In this document: positions 4,912-10,115 of the stretch, one piece after another
Position numbering within the stretch: the stretch's first letter is position 1
Layout: the number at the start of each line of letters is the position of its first letter
Position numbers and translations under genes: made by a program
The notes under the pieces: generated by a model
Database searches by the model: none
The model's input: the letters and a program-made list of their open reading frames with translations, nothing else
What the model was told of the DNA's origin: nothing
Origin: Chloroflexota bacterium
GTDB lineage: Bacteria; Chloroflexota; Anaerolineae; Anaerolineales; DRMV01
Reading direction: 5' to 3'
DNA length: 10,115 nt
Assembly (NCBI GenBank): GCA_013153335.1
Contig: JAADEP010000119.1
Coordinates: 1-10,115, forward strand

Positions 4912-7900
4912 TCAGGGGCTCGGCGTCGGGGTAGGGGTGGGGGTAGGCGTCGGCGCCGCGGGTGTGGGCGTGGGCGTTGGGATCGAGGTTGGCGAAGGCG
5001 TCGGCGTGGGCGTGGGGGTCGGGGTGGGCAAAGCCACGCGCACCCGGATGCGCCGTTGCGCGTACCGGTCATCCGTGCCTTCCATAAACAAGGTCAGCGT
5101 AATCTGGTCCGGCAAGGTTTCCCAATCCCACGTCTCCAACAAATTCCACGTATAAATCACCGTGGGTTCGGGAATGGGCTCTTTCTGATTCAGCAACGTG
5201 CCCTGTTGGTCGTCCGGAGCTGACCACACCAGGCGCACGCGGCGGAAATATTGGTCTGCGTAGGCCACGGCTTGAATCTCGACGATAGGCTGCGTGAGGG
5301 TCATCCCGTCCGTGGGATAGAAGAACGCCACATGGGGCCGCGGGTCGTCCTTGCGGCACGCGCGGTCAGGGTAGAAAATCAGCGGGTCGAAGCCCATCCG
5401 CCGAGCCCAATCGCGGCCCTGGGGATTCTCCCGCAGCCACTTGCGCGCCCAGGGGTCGTTCACCTTGATGGTCATCACGTTCTCGACAAAGTCCCATTCG
5501 CACTCGGGCGACGGGAATAGCTGCGCCCATGTGTCGATGTCCACCTTTTGCCACAGGTCCTCGCTCGCGGGTAGGGGCGGTTGATCGGGGGCGAAGATCT
5601 CCACCCGGGTCTCTGGGCACCAGGGCGAGGGACGAGTGCCCGAAATCGCGCAGATGATGGCTTCGTCAATGGTCGGCGGTCGGGAGAAGGGCGTTGGGTT
5701 GTTGCCCGTCAAGCGCTCCACCGCGAACTGCATAACCCGGTTCCAAATCGGCGCGGCGCCCGTGAGGCCGCTGGTATTGACCATCGGGCTGTTGTCCGCG
5801 TTGCCAACCCATACGCCCACGACCACGTCCGGGTTGTACCCCAACGTCCAGTTGTCGCGAAAGTCGTTGGTCGTGCCCGTCTTGGCGGCCGCGGGGAAGG
5901 GCAACTTGAGGGGCGAGTTGGGGCCAAATGCGGGCGTGCGGGCGCGGTTGTCCGAGAGAATATCCGTGATCAAATACGCGTGCTCGACCCGGATGACTTG
6001 CTCGCCCTCGGGGGGCTGGTACTCGTACACCACATTGCCCCGACCGTCTTCAATGCGCAAGATAGCCGCGGGCGGTACGCGGCGCCCTTGGTTCGCATAC
6101 ACGGCGTACGCGGCCGTCATCTCCAAAAGCGAAACCTCGCCTCCACCCAGGGTCAACGACAGCCCATAATCGGGCCGGTTGAGGGTGGTGATCCCCAAGC
6201 GGCGCACAAACGCGAGCAAACCATCTTCTTGCGGGGTGTTGGGATCGTCGTAAATGCCCACGAAGGCCAGCGCCTTGACTGCCGGGACATTGTAAGAGTT
6301 CGCGAGCGCGTAACGCACTGTCACCGGGCCGTGGAAACGGCCATCGTAGTTGACCGGCTTATAAGGGGGCCGTGGGTCGTTCGGGTCCCCCGAGGGCGGG
6401 AATTCGGAAGGAACGTCCCAGATCAACGTCGCAGGCGTCCAGCCTTTTTCAAAGGCCGCGGTGTAGGTGAACGGCTTCATGGTTGAGCCTGGCTGTCGGG
6501 GCACCAGGGCCATGTTGATTTGGCCCGCGATGGCCTCGTTGAAGAAGTCCACCGAGCCCACCATGGCCAGAATTTCGCCCGTGGACGGGCGCATGACAAC
6601 CACGGCCGCGTTGGTCACGTGGTGCGCTTCGGCCAGGCGGTCCACCTGTTCCCGCGCGATTTGCTGCGCCGCGTTTTGAATCACGGGGTCCAGGGTGGTG
6701 TAGACCGTAAAGCCCGAGCGGTACAAGGCTTGCGGCCCGAACCAGTTTTCCAAAAGCTGCTTGACATACAGCACCCAGTGCGGAAAACGCATCGGGAACG
6801 TAGGCCGTGGGAACTCATAGGCCTCGAGCTCGGCCATGGCCTTGGCCACGTCGTCCTCGGTCACGCAAATGCGCTCCTCGCTGTTGCCCACGTAGATGCA
6901 GCCCTGCTCTTGGCTCACCTGGGCCATGAGCTCTAACACCTGCCGAGCCCGGGCCAGCGCGGCCTCGCGATGGGTGTATACGTCGTACACAGCAGGCGCT
7001 TGGGGCAGGCCGGCCAAAAACGCGGCCTGGGCCAGGGTGAGTTTATCCGCGGTGGTATGGAAGTACGTCTCGGCCGCGGCCTCCACCCCATACGCCAAAT
7101 TGCCGTAATAGACCTCGTTGAGGTACAGCTCCAGGATTTCATCCTTGGAGTATTTGCGCGTAATCTCGGCCGCAAGGATGATCTCGCGTAATTTCCGTTC
7201 GTACGTGCGCGCGGTTCGCTCCTCGGGCTTGAAGAGCAAGGCCCGGGCGAGCTGTTGGGTAATGGTCGAAGCCCCGGAGACAATCTCTTGCGCCCGGTAG
7301 TTCTGCCACATCGCGCGCACGATCGCGATGGGGTCAAAGCCCGGGTGGCTGTAGAAATTTTTGTCTTCGGTCGCGATGGTCGCGGCGACCAAATAGGGCG
7401 AGATTTCGTTCAAAGGCCGATAGCGTCGCTTGCCCGCACTGGGGTCTAAAATCTCATAAAGGACGTGGCCTTCGCGGTCCAAGATCCGGGTGGTCTCGAA
7501 TTGCGACGCGTGCGCGCGCAACTCGTCGACCGGGGGCAGCGTGCGCAAAGTGCGGGCATACTCATACGCGGCCCAGCCCGCGATCCCCAAGACGAGCAAA
7601 GCCACCAAAGCCAAAAGCAGCAGGAGGAGCTTGAGCAAGCAGCCCCACCGCGAGCCCCGCTTGCGCGGCGGTGGGGGCGGCGGCACGGGCGTAGAGGGCC
7701 CACGCGAAGCTCGAGCGCGCCGCGACGGGGGACTCGAGGGCGACGTCGAACGACGGCTGCGGCTTCGGGATGAGGGGCCTGTCTTGCGCCGGAGGCTGCG
7801 CCCGCTCTCGGAGCGCCGCACCGGAAACCCGTGCTCGTCTAACTGCTCGGGAGGCCGGATGCGAGCCGAGCCCGCGGACGGCGGGGGAGGAGGCCAAGGC

Positions 7901-8283
7901 CGCGCTACGACCCGGGCCCGGTGCCGCGTGTCTTCGTCGGACGCAGTCCCTGCGGGCCTATCGCCGGAGCCACCCGGGGTCGTGCCTTGCTCGCGCGCGG
8001 CTCGACGCGAGACCGGCTCGGTTGCGGGCTCGGCTGCGCGCGACCGAGCCACGGGTTTGGTCTCGGGCTCGCTGTCCGCGGCGCGCGGTTGGCGCGGCGC
8101 GCGCGGCTCCTCCCGCGAGCGCTCGTCCGAAGCCGAAGGTATGGCCGCGTCGACCCAATCGGTCGCAGCCGGGATCGCCTGGCTCGGCAAGACGTCGTCG
8201 AGCGAGGGCAGGCTTTCGTCGTCCTTTTTCGTATTCTCGTCGTCCGGCTCGAGGCCGAACGGGTAAGGCTTCTTCGGGCTCAA
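4912..8283 (-). CDS. Class A penicillin-binding protein (PBP1A-type), bifunctional transglycosylase/transpeptidase
   Basis: A 1123-residue peptidoglycan synthase. Residues 1-212 are a charged, Pro/Arg/Ser-rich cytoplasmic tail with proline runs at 131-135 and 201-206. A membrane helix follows at 215-240. The GT51 transglycosylase domain shows EDKNFYSHPGFD (306-317, catalytic E306), GASTITQQLAR (337-347), RKLRE (catalytic E367) and LYLNEVYYG (386-394). The transpeptidase domain shows S600-T-M-K603 (acylated serine S600), S663-Y-N665 and K801-T-G-T804, so both activities look intact. After it come a Cys-bearing segment (870-980), an Ig-like beta domain (984-1085), and a terminal Pro-Thr tail (1086-1123). 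It polymerises lipid II and cross-links peptides outside the membrane. The start is TTG at 8281-8283, backed by GGAGGT five bases upstream; no ATG precedes the catalytic domains. It lies 40 bases after the MaoC-like gene and 11 before the thioesterase gene. Most class A PBPs are shorter (roughly 650-900 residues). Confidence 0.95.
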   Translation of the reverse strand: MSPKKPYPFGLEPDDENTKKDDESLPSLDDVLPSQAIPAATDWVDAAIPSASDERSREEPRAPRQPRAADSEPETKPVARSRAAEPATEPVSRRAAREQGTTPGGSGDRPAGTASDEDTRHRARVVARPWPPPPPSAGSARIRPPEQLDEHGFPVRRSESGRSLRRKTGPSSRSRSRRSTSPSSPPSRRARASRGPSTPVPPPPPPRKRGSRWGCLLKLLLLLLALVALLVLGIAGWAAYEYARTLRTLPPVDELRAHASQFETTRILDREGHVLYEILDPSAGKRRYRPLNEISPYLVAATIATEDKNFYSHPGFDPIAIVRAMWQNYRAQEIVSGASTITQQLARALLFKPEERTARTYERKLREIILAAEITRKYSKDEILELYLNEVYYGNLAYGVEAAAETYFHTTADKLTLAQAAFLAGLPQAPAVYDVYTHREAALARARQVLELMAQVSQEQGCIYVGNSEERICVTEDDVAKAMAELEAYEFPRPTFPMRFPHWVLYVKQLLENWFGPQALYRSGFTVYTTLDPVIQNAAQQIAREQVDRLAEAHHVTNAAVVVMRPSTGEILAMVGSVDFFNEAIAGQINMALVPRQPGSTMKPFTYTAAFEKGWTPATLIWDVPSEFPPSGDPNDPRPPYKPVNYDGRFHGPVTVRYALANSYNVPAVKALAFVGIYDDPNTPQEDGLLAFVRRLGITTLNRPDYGLSLTLGGGEVSLLEMTAAYAVYANQGRRVPPAAILRIEDGRGNVVYEYQPPEGEQVIRVEHAYLITDILSDNRARTPAFGPNSPLKLPFPAAAKTGTTNDFRDNWTLGYNPDVVVGVWVGNADNSPMVNTSGLTGAAPIWNRVMQFAVERLTGNNPTPFSRPPTIDEAIICAISGTRPSPWCPETRVEIFAPDQPPLPASEDLWQKVDIDTWAQLFPSPECEWDFVENVMTIKVNDPWARKWLRENPQGRDWARRMGFDPLIFYPDRACRKDDPRPHVAFFYPTDGMTLTQPIVEIQAVAYADQYFRRVRLVWSAPDDQQGTLLNQKEPIPEPTVIYTWNLLETWDWETLPDQITLTLFMEGTDDRYAQRRIRVRVALPTPTPTPTPTPSPTSIPTPTPTPAAPTPTPTPTPTPSP
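4915..5031 (-). repeat. Low-complexity tract encoding the C-terminal Pro-Thr tail of the PBP
   Basis: About 39 codons of Pro-Thr repeats with a central SIP and AAP interruption, running to the last residue of the PBP. Unlike a linker it joins nothing on its C-terminal side. The sequence class is the same as the tract at 4124-4240, about 700 bases away in the same orientation, so the pair could recombine or misalign. Confidence 0.85.
5008..5028 (+). other. Canonical G-quadruplex motif in the Pro-Thr tract
   Basis: Four guanine runs (3, 5, 4 and 3 bases; 5008-5010, 5014-5018, 5021-5024, 5026-5028) are separated by loops of 3, 2 and 1 bases. This satisfies the usual G3+N1-7 rule. The G-rich strand is the template strand for the PBP gene. 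Further G runs at 4928-4943 and 4960-4974 surround it. It may simply be a consequence of Pro-Thr codons. Confidence 0.6.
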
Positions 8284-8288
8284 GGCCT

Positions 8289-8294
8289 ACCTCC
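8289..8294 (-). promoter_or_regulatory. Shine-Dalgarno GGAGGT that selects the TTG start of the PBP
   Basis: GGAGGT on the minus strand lies five bases before the TTG at 8281-8283. It is a near-perfect ribosome site and the main reason to accept a non-ATG start. No in-frame ATG occurs before the transglycosylase domain. Confidence 0.75.
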
Positions 8295-8323
8295 GAAAAC
8301 CATCACGTATACATCTCAAGAGA

Positions 8324-8785
8324 CTATTCCCCGCGAGAAGCAATCAAAACCACCCAAGTCCCTTTCATGACCGTGTCGCCGTGTTGATTCTTGACTTCCA
8401 ACCGAAACGTCACCGCGCCACCGCCCAAACGGCGCAACAATTTGGTTTCGGTGACGGTAAGCTCGACGTGGATCGTGTCGCCGATATAAACCGGCTTGGC
8501 GAACTTCCAGTCCTTAATCTCGCGGAAGGCAATGACCGTGCCTTCAATAAAGCCCGTTTGCGCGGCCAAGCCCGACGCGATGGACATCACCAACAAGCCG
8601 TGGGCGATCCGCTGCCCAAAGGGCGTACGCGCGGCATACTCCGCATCAGTGTGGATGCGGTTGTAGTCGCCCGACAGCCCGGCAAACGCGACAATGTCGG
8701 CCTCGGTCACCGTTCGGCCCGCGGTTATCACACGTTGGCCGACTTTGAAGTCCTCAAAATACCAGCCACGAGGTTGATATTCCAT
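8324..8785 (-). CDS. MaoC-like dehydratase / (R)-specific enoyl-CoA hydratase, hotdog fold
   Basis: A 153-residue protein of standard length for single-domain MaoC hydratases. The hydratase motif is AFAGLSGDYNRIHTD (33-47) with catalytic D40 and H45; the usual form is GDxNPxH, here with Arg for the Pro (NRIH). The second family stretch IAHGLLVMSIASGL (60-73) and the strand region FAKPVYIGDTIHVELTVTE (95-113) follow in order. The family adds water to trans-2-enoyl-CoA or dehydrates hydroxyacyl thioesters in the cytoplasm, in fatty acid or short-chain acid metabolism; the substrate here is unknown. The ATG at 8783-8785 has GGAGG (8790-8794) four bases upstream. It is 107 bases downstream of the four-helix protein gene, where a weak TAAACT box lies at 8819-8824 on the minus strand without a visible -35. 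It precedes the PBP gene by 40 bases and may be the first gene of that operon. Confidence 0.88.
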   Translation of the reverse strand: MEYQPRGWYFEDFKVGQRVITAGRTVTEADIVAFAGLSGDYNRIHTDAEYAARTPFGQRIAHGLLVMSIASGLAAQTGFIEGTVIAFREIKDWKFAKPVYIGDTIHVELTVTETKLLRRLGGGAVTFRLEVKNQHGDTVMKGTWVVLIASRGE

Positions 8786-8892
8786 ACGCCCTCCAAGAGC
8801 AACTTGCGAGTTTCTCTAAGTTTAGCACGGCGGACCGCGGTTTTGCCCATCCGCGAGCCAGGTCGCAGGTTGGGTTGTTGAAAGGCTTAAGG

Positions 8893-9297
8893 TTATACGC
8901 CGGAAGGGCTGGATTCCGTTCTCTCGGCCAGGGTCAACAAGCCCAAAATGATCAACCACGTGGTGACGCGCACACTCATGGCCTTGAGACTTTCGTTGGC
9001 GACCTCGTTGCGGTACACGGTCAAAAGCAACAGGAGCACGGTGGTATGGGCGAGCAAAACCGCAAGGGCCCAACGCTTCGCCCGGGCTCCATAGCGCCAC
9101 AGGGCCACCGCGACGAAGACTACGGTCACGATCCCCATGGTCAAGTTGTATACCGGCAGCCAGGGGATAACGTGATAGTCCACGGGGATGTGGAAGATGA
9201 CAACCTTGCTGCCCGCGAACACGGCCATCGCGCCAATGAGAAAAGCGAGGAGCGCGGCCAAACGCTCCAAGAGCTTGCGAGAAGACCAACGCGACAT
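8893..9297 (-). CDS. Small four-helix membrane protein of unknown function
   Basis: A 134-residue protein I do not recognise. Four hydrophobic helices are visible at about 9-29, 48-67, 76-95 and 107-123. Between helices 1 and 2 is a short loop (FHIPVDYHVIPWLPVYN, 35-51) rich in aromatic and Pro residues with two His. Between helices 3 and 4 is a polar loop (YRNEVANESLKAM). Basic residues at both N-terminus and the helix 2-3 loop (RYGARAKR) suggest these face the cytoplasm. The ATG at 9295-9297 is firm: a full AAGGAGGTGA site (9301-9310) ends three bases before it, with six bases between GGAGG and the ATG. It lies alone between gaps of 204 and 107 bases. A coding gene is well supported by composition, hydropathy and the ribosome site. 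Confidence 0.8.
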   Translation of the reverse strand: MSRWSSRKLLERLAALLAFLIGAMAVFAGSKVVIFHIPVDYHVIPWLPVYNLTMGIVTVVFVAVALWRYGARAKRWALAVLLAHTTVLLLLLTVYRNEVANESLKAMSVRVTTWLIILGLLTLAERTESSPSGV

Positions 9298-9300
9298 CGT

Positions 9301-9310
9301 TCACCTCCTT
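9301..9310 (-). promoter_or_regulatory. Very strong ribosome binding site AAGGAGGTGA
   Basis: Ten consecutive bases match the anti-Shine-Dalgarno end of 16S rRNA, stronger than any other site in the window. It fixes the start of the four-helix protein at 9297 and suggests high translation. Confidence 0.85.
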
Positions 9311-9368
9311 GAAGCCAAGAACGAAGCCCAGCCCCAATCTGGGCGCACGCCCACGACAGCAGGGGCGA

Positions 9369-9414
9369 GCCACGGGTCTGCCCGCGCGAGCCGTGGCGCC
9401 GCGAGCTCCGGCGC
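9369..9414. repeat. GC-rich overlapping hairpins in the 204-base intergenic region
   Basis: Two mutually exclusive stems: gccacgg/ccgtggc (9369-9375 with 9391-9397, 15-base loop) and gcgccg/cggcgc (9396-9401 with 9409-9414, 7-base loop). They share bases 9396-9397. A 10-base perfect palindrome ggccgcggcc lies beside them at 9421-9430. There is no U run, so a classical terminator for the SH3b gene is not evident. A structured leader for the four-helix protein gene is possible, but GC-rich DNA gives such stems by chance. Confidence 0.35.
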
Positions 9415-9440
9415 GACCCAGGCCGCGGCCAGGCCATGGA

Positions 9441-9453
9441 AGGTATTGTACCT
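9441..9453 (-). promoter_or_regulatory. Possible -10 box in a 13-base palindrome, upstream of the four-helix protein
   Basis: The bases aggta-ttg-tacct have perfect five-base arms. On the minus strand 9445-9450 reads TACAAT, close to the -10 consensus, in an otherwise GC-rich gap. Initiation would give a leader of about 140 bases before the ATG at 9297, carrying the hairpins at 9369-9430. No convincing -35 is seen. Confidence 0.3.
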
Positions 9454-9501
9454 GGGATTTGCCTCCGTCGGCTAAGGGGATGAAGCCCGCATTCCGGCCG
9501 G

Positions 9502-10115
9502 TCAGGGCCCGAGGGTCGGGAGCTGGACTGGAGGCTCCCCGGGGCACAAGTAGCGATAACGGCCCCCGACCGAGGTCTCGGGCATCCAGCCTTCCACCGA
9601 AGAAAACGGCGGAGAAAGGCGGACCTTCCACCAAACGCGTTTGGCACCGCACTCGGGTCCGTCAATCACTTCGAATCGGGTGTTGGGCGCTAAGCTGGCC
9701 AACACTTGCGAGCGCGGGCTGGCTTTGGACCACAACAAGATCTTGCGCCGGTGGCACGTGTGGCCGACCATACCCACTTGAAAGGGCGACGGGGGCGCGT
9801 CCGTACAAAAAGAGGTGTTCGGATGGCGGAGGATCTCCACGATCACGTCGTGGGTCGAGCCCGCCGAGGAGAGATAACGAAATTGCATGAGCGGCTGCTG
9901 CGCCATGTCGAGCGTGACGTGGACCGGCTGCTCGGTATGAAGGCGATAGAACCAAAGTTGAGCATCCAGTCGAAGGATCAAATAGCGCGTGGTAGGCGAG
10001 TAATATTCGGTACGGAACGCCAGAGCATCACCCTGGAACGTAGGTGGCATCACCACAGGTCCGAAGGCGCGCGTTACGGCTTCTCGTGGTGTGGCTTCGA
10101 CTTCGATGCGATCGA
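9502..10115 (-). CDS. Exported-type protein ending in a bacterial SH3 (SH3b) domain, N-terminus beyond window
   Basis: Partial gene: the frame stays open to the right edge, giving 204 visible codons, so the in-frame GTG and ATG codons at 10048-10056 are probably internal. The N-terminal visible part (about 100 residues) is beta-rich and unrecognised. From codons near 9700 down to 9530 the protein matches the SH3b pattern: VLASLAPNTRFEVIDGPEC, then WWKVR, then EGWMPE, then a closing aromatic strand YRYLCPG. SH3b domains usually bind cell wall or peptide ligands outside the membrane. Four cysteines are present, one pair in the upstream domain and one pair bracketing the SH3b domain (GPEC and YLCPG), consistent with disulfides in an exported protein, though no signal peptide is visible. 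It is 204 bases upstream of the four-helix protein. Function beyond the SH3b fold is unknown. Confidence 0.7.
   Translation of the reverse strand, partial: DRIEVEATPREAVTRAFGPVVMPPTFQGDALAFRTEYYSPTTRYLILRLDAQLWFYRLHTEQPVHVTLDMAQQPLMQFRYLSSAGSTHDVIVEILRHPNTSFCTDAPPSPFQVGMVGHTCHRRKILLWSKASPRSQVLASLAPNTRFEVIDGPECGAKRVWWKVRLSPPFSSVEGWMPETSVGGRYRYLCPGEPPVQLPTLGP

Noticed and set aside
7490..8266. Long plus-strand open frame (258 codons) opposite the PBP N-terminus, and similar long antisense frames across the window
   Set aside because: High GC and an Arg/Pro/Ser-rich sense strand leave antisense frames open. Their products are Arg/Gly-rich with no motif, and the sense gene is certain.
10048..10056. 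GTG or ATG at 10048-10056 as the true start of the SH3b protein
   Set aside because: The frame stays open to the window edge, no Shine-Dalgarno sequence is seen there, and no signal peptide follows.

Overview
The window looks like a piece of a GC-rich Chloroflexota chromosome, probably Anaerolineae, Ardenticatenia or a relative. This is inference from style. Long Pro-Thr (PTPTPT) linkers occur in two proteins and a short one ends a third, a cysteine-bearing SH3b domain closes another, and the large class A penicillin-binding protein has a Pro/Arg-rich cytoplasmic tail. I see no rRNA, tRNA, CRISPR array, insertion sequence or phage gene, and no gene-free stretch over 300 bases. The largest gaps are 204 and 162 bases.

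Layout. At the left edge a HAD-family phosphatase runs on the minus strand and is cut at its C-terminus. It is divergent from a plus-strand gene (785-2596) for a membrane-anchored phosphoglycerol/phosphoethanolamine transferase-like enzyme of the alkaline phosphatase superfamily (LTA synthase-like). The 162-base divergent gap holds an AT-rich imperfect palindrome overlapping a TATACT box, and a GC-rich hairpin. The transferase gene converges with a seven-gene minus-strand series, with only three bases between the stop codons.

Read in transcription order from the right edge, the minus-strand series is: a partial exported SH3b protein; a four-helix membrane protein; a MaoC-like hotdog hydratase; the 1123-residue bifunctional PBP; a hotdog acyl-CoA thioesterase; a signal-anchored protein with a Pro-Thr linker; and an EcfT transmembrane component. 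The last five are tightly spaced (40, 11, 42 and 9 bases) and probably form one operon, with likely translational coupling at the PBP/thioesterase and linker-protein/EcfT junctions.

The shared theme is the cell envelope: peptidoglycan synthesis, a surface polymer or lipid head-group transferase, exported proteins, and two CoA-ester enzymes that may serve lipid metabolism. The EcfT has no ATPase or substrate-binding partner here. Most genes belong to known families. The less ordinary points are the PBP architecture, the EcfT signature variant, the structured repeat that encodes the tail of the linker protein, a G-quadruplex-type tract, and the palindrome in the divergent promoter region.
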